Below, piece after piece: positions 34,622-43,378 of a DNA stretch of 64,000 nucleotides (the first letter of the stretch is position 1; each line of letters opens with the position of its first letter). The translations under genes and the position numbers were made by a program. This stretch comes from Morganella morganii_D (GTDB lineage: Bacteria; Pseudomonadota; Gammaproteobacteria; Enterobacterales; Enterobacteriaceae): NCBI GenBank assembly GCA_044772875.1, contig CP173058.1, positions 1,488,001 through 1,552,000 on the forward strand, given 5' to 3'. The notes under the pieces were generated by a model. That model saw only the letters and a list, made by a program, of their open reading frames with translations, made no database searches and was not told where the DNA came from.

Positions 34622-35692
34622 TCACAGGGCAGATTTTTCCGCACTTTTCCCTTTCGGTACTGCCTGTTTAAGCTGCTGTAACAGCTGTTTACGGAAATCC
34701 ATGAGTTTAGGTTTGTCCGTTGTGGTCCAGGGCAGCGGGCGGCACAATTCCATTGCCTTTATTCCCAGGCGGGCAGTCAGCAGCCCGGCTCCCATACCCT
34801 GTGCGGCACGGGCAGATAACCGCGCGGTGATGTCCTGGGAGAGCCAGTCCATCCCCACTTCGCGGATGAGCTCAGATGCCCCCGCGAAAGCAATATTCAG
34901 CAAAACCAGTTTAAACAGACGCAGACGGCTGTAATAACCCAGTTCAATGCCGTAAATCGCCGCCACCTGATTGATCAGCCGGATATTGCGCCAGGCAATA
35001 AAGGCCATATCCACCAAAGCCAGCGGACTGACGGCAATCATCAGGGCGGATTCCGCCGCAAAACGGCTGATCACCCGGCGCGCCTGTTCATCTGTCACCG
35101 GCTGGACAAGCTGACTGTACAGCGTCACCACTTCACGGTCATTATGACTGCTCTGTAACAGGCTCTGCCATTGCTGTAACACGGGATGGTGTGACGGGAT
35201 ATTGGCCTGTTTCGCCAGTTTTTCACAAAATGCACGCCCATCCCCGATACGGTGACTTTGCAGCAATTCCTCTGCCGCTTCGCGCTCTGTGGCCCGCTGG
35301 CGCAGCCGGTACATACGCCGCCATTCCGTGATAACCGATCCGGCAGCGGCAATCAGTACCAGAAAAGTGGCAGCAATGCCGCCGAGGGCTGTCCAGTCAT
35401 TACCTGTCCATGCATCATTCACCCACTGAATCAGTTGCGCGACAGCGCTGATCCCCAGCAAGCCGCCCGCCACAAAGACCAGTTTACGCCACAGACTGCG
35501 CCGGGGTTTCAGCGCCTGAATCAGCAGGGCTTCCGCTTCCCCGTCTGACGCCTGTTCTGCCGTGAATTCCGTGCGTTCAAACTGTATGCTGTCATCATCC
35601 GCAAACTGGTGCGCCGGTTTTATGATGTCCTGTACCGGCGGTGACAGCGGTGCTTCCTCAAAATCAATCCGGGATTTGATCGGCTCACTCAT
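34622..35692 (-). CDS. ycjF: YcjF family inner membrane protein (TIGR01620)
   Basis: A 356-residue protein (353 in E. coli) with two membrane helices at about residues 68-90 and 100-120 and a conserved C-terminal domain, including LALVDMAFIAWRNIRLINQVAAIYGIELGYYSRLRLFK. The function is unknown, but with YcjX it belongs to the Psp response in E. coli. The start overlaps the ycjX stop by four bases (ATGA), so the two are translationally coupled. The gene is the last of the psp run before a strong terminator. Confidence 0.93.
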   Translation of the reverse strand: MSEPIKSRIDFEEAPLSPPVQDIIKPAHQFADDDSIQFERTEFTAEQASDGEAEALLIQALKPRRSLWRKLVFVAGGLLGISAVAQLIQWVNDAWTGNDWTALGGIAATFLVLIAAAGSVITEWRRMYRLRQRATEREAAEELLQSHRIGDGRAFCEKLAKQANIPSHHPVLQQWQSLLQSSHNDREVVTLYSQLVQPVTDEQARRVISRFAAESALMIAVSPLALVDMAFIAWRNIRLINQVAAIYGIELGYYSRLRLFKLVLLNIAFAGASELIREVGMDWLSQDITARLSARAAQGMGAGLLTARLGIKAMELCRPLPWTTTDKPKLMDFRKQLLQQLKQAVPKGKSAEKSAL

Positions 35693-37086
35693 GACAGTTT
35701 ATCTCCCAGTAAAAATTCCATCGCACTGTCCATCCGGATATGCGGCAGCGGCGTATCCATCCGCATCGGTAATGGCCGGAAGGATTCAAACTGAAACCCC
35801 TGCTGTTGCCAGAAGTCTGCATCCGGCAGCCGTTTCGGTACTTCGCCGGGATAAAAGGTCAGCGGGGTGTTATCTGCCAGCCGGGTGCCCTTCAGCGCGG
35901 GCATTTTTTCCCCGTTATGCATCACCATGCCGTATTCCGTGGCCTGTACTGACGCCAGCCCGGTGCAATCCATTTTAATCCCCTCAAAAGCGGCCTGCTG
36001 CCAGGCTGACTGCGTCAGCTGCTGAAGCAGTGCCACGAGATTGGCGTGCTGATCGGCGGTAACATGATCCGCTTTGCTGGCGGCAAACAGCAGTTTGTCG
36101 ATACAGGGGGAAAACAAGCGGCGTAATAGTGTGCGTTTGCCGTAATGGAAGCTCTGCATCAGTTGAGTCAGTGCCAGACGCATATCCGTAAATGCCTGCG
36201 GCCCGCTGTTGAGCGGGGTCAGGCAATCCACCAGCACAATCTGGCGGTCAAAATGCTGAAAATAGTGCTTATAAAAACCGTTGACCACGTGGTCACAATA
36301 ATATTGATAGCGATCGCGCAGCATGCCGAGCACACTGCTTTTCGCCGCTTTGGCGAGCCGGGACGGGTCGGGCATCAGATCGGTGATAAACGGGAAAAAT
36401 TGCAGCCCCGGCGCACCAGCCATATCCCCCGGCAATACAAAACGACCGGGCTGGATAAAGTGAAAACCCGCCGCTTTGCAGCGGTGAAGATAATCGGTAT
36501 ACGCCTGTGCAATGGCCGCCAGTTGCTGTTCATCTGCCGGCGCATCAGGATCAAGCTGACGGCACAGTGCCAGCCACGGCTCTGCCCATTCACCCCGCTC
36601 ACCCTTGAGCAGGGTTTTCATCTGCTGCGACCAGGTGAGGTAATCCTGTTCCAGCATCGGCAGATCCAGCAGCCACTCTCCCGGATAATCGACGATTTCC
36701 AGGTAGAGCGTGGAAGTTTCTTTAAAGTGACGCAGCAAACTGTCCTGAGTGCGGTAACGCAGTTTCAGGCGGATTTCGCTGACACCGCGTGTCGGCACCG
36801 GCCAGTCCGGTGGTGTGCCGTACAGCGAGGCCAGCCCTTCATCGTAGGCAAAGCGCGGTACACCCAGATCCCGCTGCGGAATACGTTTCACGCCGAGAAT
36901 GCGGCCGTCACGGGCAGCCGAAAACAGCGGCAGGCGCGCGCCGCTCTGTACATTCATCAGCTGATTGACAAAAGAGGTAATAAACGCAGTCTTACCGCTG
37001 CGGCTCAGTCCGGTAACGGCAAGACGAAGATGACGATCCAGCCCCCGGTTGACAAGGGCACTCAGCTCATTTTGCAGTCGTTTCAT
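35689..37086 (-). CDS. ycjX: YcjX family P-loop ATPase/GTPase
   Basis: A 465-residue soluble NTPase-like protein, the E. coli length. The Walker A is GLSRSGKTAF near residues 34-43. A G3-like DYPGEWLLDLPML follows near 165. YcjX is a stress-linked member of the Psp regulon whose exact job is unclear. The frame opens at 37110, but the ATG at 37086 is preceded by CGGAGA and matches the family start MKRLQNEL. It overlaps the 3' end of pspD by 20 bases and the start of ycjF by four, linking all of them in one operon. Confidence 0.94.
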   Translation of the reverse strand: MKRLQNELSALVNRGLDRHLRLAVTGLSRSGKTAFITSFVNQLMNVQSGARLPLFSAARDGRILGVKRIPQRDLGVPRFAYDEGLASLYGTPPDWPVPTRGVSEIRLKLRYRTQDSLLRHFKETSTLYLEIVDYPGEWLLDLPMLEQDYLTWSQQMKTLLKGERGEWAEPWLALCRQLDPDAPADEQQLAAIAQAYTDYLHRCKAAGFHFIQPGRFVLPGDMAGAPGLQFFPFITDLMPDPSRLAKAAKSSVLGMLRDRYQYYCDHVVNGFYKHYFQHFDRQIVLVDCLTPLNSGPQAFTDMRLALTQLMQSFHYGKRTLLRRLFSPCIDKLLFAASKADHVTADQHANLVALLQQLTQSAWQQAAFEGIKMDCTGLASVQATEYGMVMHNGEKMPALKGTRLADNTPLTFYPGEVPKRLPDADFWQQQGFQFESFRPLPMRMDTPLPHIRMDSAMEFLLGDKLS

Positions 37087-37303
37087 AATTCTCCGGTGTA
37101 AAACGGCCAATCACTTTTTTCATACCGGCACGGATAACAGGTTCCAGTACCAGTATTGCCGCCCCGCGCAGAGCCGGACGGGTAACTGATTTCAGAATAA
37201 CTCCGGCAATGCCGGCGGGTGCGGTTGCCAGCGCCACCATGGTTAACAGCTGCGCCCCGGTTTTTCCGGCCCGCAGCAGGGTGTGTTTATCCGGCCACTT
37301 CAT
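37067..37303 (-). CDS. pspD: Phage shock protein D
   Basis: A 78-residue PspD-type protein with a hydrophobic central part (GAQLLTMVALATAPAGIAGVIL) and a second one (LRGAAILVLEPVI). PspD is a peripheral inner-membrane protein of unclear function. Sequence similarity to E. coli PspD is modest (shared PAG-AG and LEP patterns); position is the stronger evidence. Its 3' end overlaps ycjX. E. coli has pspE after pspD; here ycjX takes that place. Confidence 0.85.
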   Translation of the reverse strand: MKWPDKHTLLRAGKTGAQLLTMVALATAPAGIAGVILKSVTRPALRGAAILVLEPVIRAGMKKVIGRFTPENYETTAK

Positions 37304-37323
37304 GCCGTTCTCCCTCTGACAGA

Positions 37324-37677
37324 TTACAGGTCACGGAAGCGGCGGTTGAGCGCATACTGTTCTGAGGTCACATAGCGCTCAATGTCGCGGATCCGTTTTT
37401 CAGTACGCGCCTGGCTGCGTTCTGTCTGCTCCAGCAGCATGGCCGCATTCACTCCGCCGTCGCGGCCGGGATAATCCCGCGGCACCACCGGCAGAACCAT
37501 CCCCAGTAAAATATAGAGGGTAATGGTCAGCCAGAAAAAACCGGTAAATGTTGCTACCACCGCGATGATGCGGATCATCCAGGCCGGTACCTCAAAATAA
37601 TTGGCAATACCGGCACACACGCCCCGGAACATACCTTCATCCGGATAGCGGTACAGTTTACGTGACTGAAATTCCAT
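37324..37677 (-). CDS. pspC: Phage shock protein C, transcriptional co-activator
   Basis: A 117-residue inner-membrane protein that senses envelope stress with PspB and relieves PspF from PspA. The PspC domain is clear: KLYRYPDEGMFRGVCAGIANYFEVPAWMIRIIAV. A membrane helix lies at about residues 37-62. The C-terminal tail is a charged helix, EQTERSQARTEKRIRDIERYV. It overlaps the pspB stop by one base. Confidence 0.95.
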   Translation of the reverse strand: MEFQSRKLYRYPDEGMFRGVCAGIANYFEVPAWMIRIIAVVATFTGFFWLTITLYILLGMVLPVVPRDYPGRDGGVNAAMLLEQTERSQARTEKRIRDIERYVTSEQYALNRRFRDL

Positions 37678-37898
37678 TATGATTGCCTCCAGCCCGGATT
37701 TTCCGCATCCAGAATCGCTTCCAGAGTTTTGATCCGTGCTTCCATCTGCTGAGCATTTTCCGCCAGCGCCGCAAGGCGGCGGGTTTCGAATTCACCGGCC
37801 CGGCTTCCCCGCTGACTGTTATAGTGCAGCCATAACCAGATCGGCAGCACGAACAACACGAAAATTGTCAGTGGTATACCTAAAAATACAAATGCCAT
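37677..37898 (-). CDS. pspB: Phage shock protein B
   Basis: A 73-residue inner-membrane protein that acts with PspC in signalling. One N-terminal membrane helix (about residues 3-25, FLGIPLTIFVLFVLPIWLWL) is followed by a charged coiled-coil with LAALAENAQQMEARIKTLEAIL. Family length and start match E. coli. It lies between pspA and pspC. Confidence 0.95.
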   Translation of the reverse strand: MAFVFLGIPLTIFVLFVLPIWLWLHYNSQRGSRAGEFETRRLAALAENAQQMEARIKTLEAILDAENPGWRQS

Positions 37899-37944
37899 AT
37901 TTTTGTCCTTAATGGTATTAATTCAGGAAAGCCTGTTACCGACC

Positions 37945-38619
37945 TTATTCGCCCTTTTCTTCTTTTTCAAGACGTGCTTTGATGGCCGCGATTTGCGCGC
38001 TGATCTCATCTTCCGCTTTCAGCTCGGCAAACTGCTGTTCCAGCGATTTTTCTTTCCCCAGACCATAGCTTGCGGCTTCACCTTCCATATGGTCAATCCG
38101 CGCCTCAAACTGCTCAAAACGGGCCATTGCCTCATCCATCCGGCCGCTGTCGAGCTGACGGCGCACCGCACGGGACGATTTTGCCGCTTCGTGACGTACC
38201 ACCATGGATTGCTGGCGGGCGCGGGTTTCGGTCAGTTTCTGTTCCAGTTCGTTAATTTCATTTTTCAGCCGGGCGATAGTTTCGTCCAGAATAATCAGCT
38301 CATGACGCAGAGTATCGGCATGGCTTTCCGCACGCTGTTTTTCCAGCAGTGCGGCACGCGCCAGATCTTCTTTTCCTTTGACAATCGCCAGTTCCGCTTT
38401 TTCCTGCCAGTCACTCACCTGACGCTCACCGCTTTCAATCTGACGTGACAGATTTTTGCGTTCCGCCAGGGTACGGGCAGACGTTGAACGGATTTCGACC
38501 AGCATATCTTCCATTTCCTGAATCATCAGGCGGATCATTTTCTGCGGATCTTCCGCTTTATCCAGCAATGATGCAACGTTGGCGTTAATGATATCGGCAA
38601 AACGTGAAAAGATTCCCAT
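37945..38619 (-). CDS. pspA: Phage shock protein A
   Basis: A 224-residue coiled-coil protein of the PspA/IM30 family that binds and inhibits PspF, and under stress assembles on the inner membrane to preserve the proton-motive force. The N-terminal amphipathic helix MGIFSRFADIINANVASLLD binds membrane and is followed by DPQKMIRLMIQEMEDMLVEI. A sigma-54 promoter lies upstream. It is the first gene of the psp run. Confidence 0.97.
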   Translation of the reverse strand: MGIFSRFADIINANVASLLDKAEDPQKMIRLMIQEMEDMLVEIRSTSARTLAERKNLSRQIESGERQVSDWQEKAELAIVKGKEDLARAALLEKQRAESHADTLRHELIILDETIARLKNEINELEQKLTETRARQQSMVVRHEAAKSSRAVRRQLDSGRMDEAMARFEQFEARIDHMEGEAASYGLGKEKSLEQQFAELKAEDEISAQIAAIKARLEKEEKGE

Positions 38620-38668
38620 GATTGATGTCCTTTTATCAGCAGTTATGTCTTATGACACTGTCACTATT

Positions 38669-38683
38669 ACAAAATGCGTGCCA
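38669..38683 (-). promoter_or_regulatory. Sigma-54 promoter of pspA
   Basis: On the minus strand TGGCACGCATTTTGT matches the -24/-12 consensus (TGGCAC, five bases, TTGC) with one change, and resembles the E. coli pspA promoter. It lies about 50 bases before the pspA start. The region up to pspF (38684-38792) is AT-rich, fitting an integration-host-factor bend and PspF sites, but no individual binding site is claimed. Confidence 0.9.
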
Positions 38684-38792
38684 ATTCCGTGATTTTTTTT
38701 ACCCGCTTGTTTTCGCTAAGATTTATTTATTTCCCTTTTATCATCACTTTTTGTAAAGTGGTTATATTCACCATTTAGTGGTCAAATTAATC

Positions 38793-39779
38793 ATGGAAAA
38801 TAATACGGAAACCCTGATCGGTATCGATAATACCTTTCTCGATGCACTGGAAAAAGTCTCGCGGCTGGCGAAAATTGCCCGTCCGGTACTGATTTGCGGT
38901 GAACGGGGCACCGGCAAAGAATTATTTGCTCATCGTCTTCATTATCTTTCGCCCCGCTGGGATGAGCCATTTATCGCGCTCAATTGCGCGGCACTTAACG
39001 ATAATTTACTCGATTCCGAGCTGTTCGGGCATGAATCCGGCGCGTTTACCGGAGCGCAGCGCCGCCATCAGGGGCGTTTTGAACGGGCGGACGGCGGCAC
39101 CCTGTTTCTTGATGAGCTGGGCACCGCGCCGCTTACGGTGCAGGAAAAGCTGCTGCGGGTGATTGAATACGGGGAATTTGAGCGAGTCGGCGGACAGCAG
39201 ACACTGAAAGCGGATGTGCGGATTGTCTGCGCCACCAATGCGGATTTACCGGCGCTGGCGGCAGAAGGGAAATTCCGCGCCGATTTACTCGACAGGCTGG
39301 CCTTTGATGTCGTCAATATCCCGCCGCTGCGCGAGCGCCCGCGCGATCTGACAGAACTTGCCGGTCATTTTGCCGTGCAGATGTGCCAGGAGACGGGCAC
39401 GCCGTTTTTTGCCGGTTTCTCCCCGCATGCCCTGCAGCAGATGCAGAGCTATCACTGGCCGGGCAATATCCGTGAGCTGAAAAATGTGATTGAGCGGTCA
39501 CTGTATCGTCAGGGGGACACCACTGAACTGCTGGCAGAACTGGTGATCAATCCGTTTGTCACCACACCGGTTTTTTCTCCGGACACCGGAGCACAATCTC
39601 TGCCGCCGCTGCCGTTTTCCCTTAAACAGTGGCAGCACACACAGGAGAAGGACGCACTGGATGCCGCGCTGCAACGCGCACAATTTAATCAGCGCGAAGC
39701 GGCACAATTGCTGAATCTGACCTATCATCAGTTTCGCGGGTTACTGAAAAAGCATGGCGGCGGCCCGCAGCCGGACTAA
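38793..39779 (+). CDS. pspF: Psp operon transcriptional activator PspF
   Basis: Sigma-54 enhancer-binding protein that activates pspA. It has 328 residues without a regulatory N-terminal domain, as usual for PspF. The AAA+ domain has Walker A GERGTGKE, the GAFTGA loop in HESGAFTGAQRRHQGRF and Walker B TLFLDELGTAP. The C-terminal helix-turn-helix includes FNQREAAQLLNLTYHQFRGLL. The ATG at 38793 gives the family-like start; five more codons are possible upstream. It is divergent from pspA. Confidence 0.96.
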   Translation: MENNTETLIGIDNTFLDALEKVSRLAKIARPVLICGERGTGKELFAHRLHYLSPRWDEPFIALNCAALNDNLLDSELFGHESGAFTGAQRRHQGRFERADGGTLFLDELGTAPLTVQEKLLRVIEYGEFERVGGQQTLKADVRIVCATNADLPALAAEGKFRADLLDRLAFDVVNIPPLRERPRDLTELAGHFAVQMCQETGTPFFAGFSPHALQQMQSYHWPGNIRELKNVIERSLYRQGDTTELLAELVINPFVTTPVFSPDTGAQSLPPLPFSLKQWQHTQEKDALDAALQRAQFNQREAAQLLNLTYHQFRGLLKKHGGGPQPD

Positions 39780-39850
39780 ATGCTTCCGTTTTTGGTTAGT
39801 CGCACAAATTGCGATACAATGCCCTGTTCATTTTTAACGGTAACTGATTT

Positions 39851-41539
39851 ATGCGCCATTGGATTATCCGGGCCTGTGCGGTTCTCCTGCCTGTTTCAGG
39901 CTTTGCTGCCGCACCCGCCCCGCAGACAGAGCAGCCGGTAAAACCGGTAACGGCTCAGGCCGCTGCGCTGCCGCCTGTCCGCGATACCGGTTTTGTCTAT
40001 TGTGTGAACGGAAACATCAGTACATTTAACCCGCAGCTGGCCAGCAGCGGGCTGATTGTGGAGCCGCTGGCGGCACAGATTTACGATCGTCTGCTGGATG
40101 TTGACCCTTACACCTACCGCCTGATCCCGGAGCTTGCCGCCCGCTGGACGGTACTGGATAACGGCGCGACTTACCGTTTCTACCTGCGCCGCGATACCGG
40201 TTTTCAGACCACGGACTGGTTCAAACCGACCCGTAAAATGAATGCGGATGATGTGGTGTTCAGCTTTTCCCGTGTGGTGGATAAACAAAATCCGTATCAT
40301 TATATCAACGGCGGACGTTATCCCTATTTTGACAGTTTACAGTTCGCTTCCAATGTTAAATCCATCCGTAAAATCAATAACTATACCGTTGAATTTAAAC
40401 TGAATACGCCGGATGCCTCATTTCTGTGGCATCTGGCAACCCATTACGCGCCGATCCTGTCCAAAGAGTATGCCGATAACCTGCTGAAAGCCCGCCGTCA
40501 GGAGCAGCTCGACTGGAAACCGGTCGGCACCGGGCCGTATTATCTGGATGATTACCAGAGCGGCCAGTTTGTCCGTCTGCAACGCCATGATAATTACCGC
40601 AAAGGGAAACCCCGCATGCAGGAAGTGGTGGTTGACCTCGGGGCGGGCGGTACCGGCCGGATGTCAAAACTGATCACCGGAGAGTGTGATGTGCTGGCCT
40701 ATCCTGCCGCAAGCCAGTTACAGGTACTGCGTGATGACCCGCGCCTGAGCCTGATGCTTCGCCCGGGGATGAATATCGCGTATCTGGCGTTTAATACCAG
40801 TAAACCCCCGTTTAATAATCCGCAGGCACGCCGTGCGATTGCATTCGCGATTAATAATGAGCGCCTGATGAAATCCATTTATTACGGTACGGCGGAAACC
40901 GCCGCGTCTATCCTGCCGCGCGTTTCCTGGGCGTATGATAATCAGGCCAGGGTAACAGAATATAATCCGGAAAAAGCGAAAGCGATGCTCAATGAGCTGG
41001 GACTCAGTGGTATGACACTGAATCTCTGGGTTCCGACCGCCTCGCAGTCTTACAACCCCAGCCCGCTGAAGATGGCCGAGCTGATTCAGGCGGATCTGGC
41101 CCGTGTCGGGATTAAAATGAATATCCGCCCGGTTGAGGGGCGTTTTCAGGAAAACAGTCTGATGGATCGCAGCCATGATATTACCCTTGCGGGCTGGTCA
41201 ACCGACAGTAATGACCCGGACAGTTTTTTCCGCCCGCTGCTCAGCTGCGCGGCCATCGGCTCACAGACCAACCTGAGCCACTGGTGCTCACCGGAATTTG
41301 ATGATGTGATCCATCAGGCTCTGCTCGAGCAGCAACTGAGCAGCCGGATAGAGTATTATCACAAAGCACAGCAGATTCTGGCACAGGACCTGCCGGTACT
41401 GCCGCTGGCCTATTCGCTGCGTTTGCAGGCATTCCGTTATGATATCAAGGGGCTGGTACTCAGCGCATTCGGTAATACTTCCTTCGCCGGTGTCTATCGC
41501 GATACCGGCGATACCTCGGAACCGGAGGCACAGCCATGA
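39851..41539 (+). CDS. sapA: Peptide-binding protein SapA
   Basis: Periplasmic solute-binding component of the Sap transporter, linked to resistance to antimicrobial peptides and to haem or putrescine handling depending on species. It has 562 residues, with a signal peptide of about 20 residues ending GFAAAPAP and a proline-rich spacer before DTGFVYCVNGNISTFNPQL. Family motifs include DVLAYPAASQLQVL and DITLAGWSTDSNDPDSFF. Its stop overlaps the sapB start (ATGA). It is the first gene of sapABCDF. Confidence 0.95.
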   Translation: MRHWIIRACAVLLPVSGFAAAPAPQTEQPVKPVTAQAAALPPVRDTGFVYCVNGNISTFNPQLASSGLIVEPLAAQIYDRLLDVDPYTYRLIPELAARWTVLDNGATYRFYLRRDTGFQTTDWFKPTRKMNADDVVFSFSRVVDKQNPYHYINGGRYPYFDSLQFASNVKSIRKINNYTVEFKLNTPDASFLWHLATHYAPILSKEYADNLLKARRQEQLDWKPVGTGPYYLDDYQSGQFVRLQRHDNYRKGKPRMQEVVVDLGAGGTGRMSKLITGECDVLAYPAASQLQVLRDDPRLSLMLRPGMNIAYLAFNTSKPPFNNPQARRAIAFAINNERLMKSIYYGTAETAASILPRVSWAYDNQARVTEYNPEKAKAMLNELGLSGMTLNLWVPTASQSYNPSPLKMAELIQADLARVGIKMNIRPVEGRFQENSLMDRSHDITLAGWSTDSNDPDSFFRPLLSCAAIGSQTNLSHWCSPEFDDVIHQALLEQQLSSRIEYYHKAQQILAQDLPVLPLAYSLRLQAFRYDIKGLVLSAFGNTSFAGVYRDTGDTSEPEAQP

Positions 41540-42501
41540 TCATCTTTATTCTGCGCCGTCTGCTGCTGGTGGTGATCACCCTCTGCTTCCTGTCTGTGCT
41601 CAGTTTCAGCCTGAGTTACTTTCCGGCGAATGCACCGCTGAGCGGTGCTTCCCTGACGGATGCGGTGCTGTTCTATTACAGAAACCTGTTTTCATGGGAT
41701 TTCGGCAGTTCGGTCATTAACGGCGAGCCGATCAGTCAGCAGTTGTGGGCAGTGCTGCCAGCCACGCTGGAACTGTGCGGTCTGGCGTTTCTGCTGGCGC
41801 TGGTAATCGGCATTCCCGCAGGGATTATTGCGGGAGTCTGGCGCAATAAAATAGCGGATATCGCCATCAGTACCTTTGCCCTGGTCGGGTTCTCTGTCCC
41901 GGTATTCGGGCTGGCACTGCTGCTCACGCTGTTCTTCTCTCTGCGGCTGGACTGGCTGCCGGTCTCCGGACGCATTGACCTGCTGTATGATTTAACACCG
42001 GTCACCGGATTTGCGGTGATTGATGCCTGGCTGTCAGATTCGCCGTACCGCCGGGCGATGATCCTCAATGTGCTGTCCCATATGGTGCTGCCGGTGATCA
42101 CCCTCTCCATCGCGCCGATGACCGAAGTTATCCGCCTGATGCGCACCAGTACCGAAGAGATTATCAGCCAGAACTACATCAAGGCTGCCGCTATCCGCGG
42201 ATTATCCCGTCTGACCATTATCCGCCGCCATTTGCTGCACAATGCACTGCCGCCGGTGATCCCGAAACTCGGGTTACAGTTTTCCACCATGCTGACGCTG
42301 ACGATGGTGACTGAGGTGGTGTTTAACTGGCCGGGGATCGGCCGCTGGCTGATCACCGCTATCCGTCAGCAGGACTTTGCCGCGATTTCCGCCGGTGTCA
42401 TGCTGGTCGGTACAATGGTGATTATTGTGAATATGCTGTCGGATGTTTTGGGTGCCATCAGCAGCCCGCTGAAACATAAGGAATGGTATGCCTTCAGATA
42501 A
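41536..42501 (+). CDS. sapB: Sap transporter permease SapB
   Basis: A 321-residue inner-membrane permease of the DppB/OppB type with about six membrane helices. The N-terminus is MIIFILRRLLLVVITL. The cytoplasmic EAA loop that contacts the ATPases is visible around NYIKAAAIRGLSRLTIIRRH. It is coupled to sapA by a four-base overlap and runs 14 bases into sapC. Confidence 0.95.
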   Translation: MIIFILRRLLLVVITLCFLSVLSFSLSYFPANAPLSGASLTDAVLFYYRNLFSWDFGSSVINGEPISQQLWAVLPATLELCGLAFLLALVIGIPAGIIAGVWRNKIADIAISTFALVGFSVPVFGLALLLTLFFSLRLDWLPVSGRIDLLYDLTPVTGFAVIDAWLSDSPYRRAMILNVLSHMVLPVITLSIAPMTEVIRLMRTSTEEIISQNYIKAAAIRGLSRLTIIRRHLLHNALPPVIPKLGLQFSTMLTLTMVTEVVFNWPGIGRWLITAIRQQDFAAISAGVMLVGTMVIIVNMLSDVLGAISSPLKHKEWYAFR

Positions 42502-43378
42502 TTTCTACCGTGAAGACCGGATGCCGTCGCCGGGACGGGTTATCTGGCAGCATTTCACCGCAGATATTCCGGCAATGATCGGTTTTTACGGTGTGCTGTT
42601 TCTGATTGTGCTGGCGGTCGGCGGCACCTGGATAGCACCTTATGCCCTCGACCAGCAATTTGCCGGTCACCAGTTACTGCCGCCGTCCTGGTCACATTAC
42701 GGGAATGTCGCGTTCTTCCTCGGTACAGACGATCTCGGTCGTGATATTTTCAGCCGTCTTATTATCGGCACACAGTCGACCTTCGGCAGTGCGCTGCTGG
42801 TCACTATCACCGCCGCCGTTGCCGGCATTATTATCGGCTGTCTTGCGGGAATGACCAGCGGCCTGCGCTCCGCCGTATTTAACCATATGTTTGATACGCT
42901 GCTGGCGTTGCCCTCCCTGCTGCTGGCAATTATTGTGGTGGCCTTTTTCGGTGCCAGCCTCAGTCACGCGATGATCGCCGTGGCACTGGCGCTGCTGCCG
43001 CGTATCGTGCGGATGATTTATATCGCAGTACATGATGAGCTTGATAAGGAATATGTGATTGCCGCCCGGCTCGACGGCGCATCCAATCTCAATATTCTTA
43101 TCCATACTGTCCTGCCGAATATCAGTGCAGTCACCGTCACCGAACTGACGCGCGCCCTGTCTATCGCTATCCTTGATATTGCCGCGCTCGGTTTTCTGGA
43201 GCTGGGGGCACAGCTGCCGTCACCGGAATGGGGAGCGATGCTCGGGGATTCACTGGAACTGATTTATGTCGCCCCCTGGACGGTACTCCTGCCGGGAACC
43301 GCTATTCTTATCAGTGTACTGCTGGTGAATCTGCTCGGCACCGGGTTACAGCGTGCCATTAATGCGGGGGTTGAATAA
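42488..43378 (+). CDS. sapC: Sap transporter permease SapC
   Basis: A 296-residue permease of the DppC/OppC type. It has one N-terminal helix, a periplasmic loop with FFLGTDDLGRDIFSRLIIGT, and a five-helix core. The EAA loop includes YVIAARLDGASNLNILIHTVLPN. It overlaps sapB by 14 bases and shares one base with the sapD start. In E. coli the SapBC permease has also been tied to putrescine export. Confidence 0.95.
   Translation: MPSDNFYREDRMPSPGRVIWQHFTADIPAMIGFYGVLFLIVLAVGGTWIAPYALDQQFAGHQLLPPSWSHYGNVAFFLGTDDLGRDIFSRLIIGTQSTFGSALLVTITAAVAGIIIGCLAGMTSGLRSAVFNHMFDTLLALPSLLLAIIVVAFFGASLSHAMIAVALALLPRIVRMIYIAVHDELDKEYVIAARLDGASNLNILIHTVLPNISAVTVTELTRALSIAILDIAALGFLELGAQLPSPEWGAMLGDSLELIYVAPWTVLLPGTAILISVLLVNLLGTGLQRAINAGVE

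Noticed and set aside
36145..37101. 318-codon open frame on the plus strand, antisense to ycjX
   Set aside because: Wholly inside the well-conserved ycjX gene and without a ribosome site or family resemblance.
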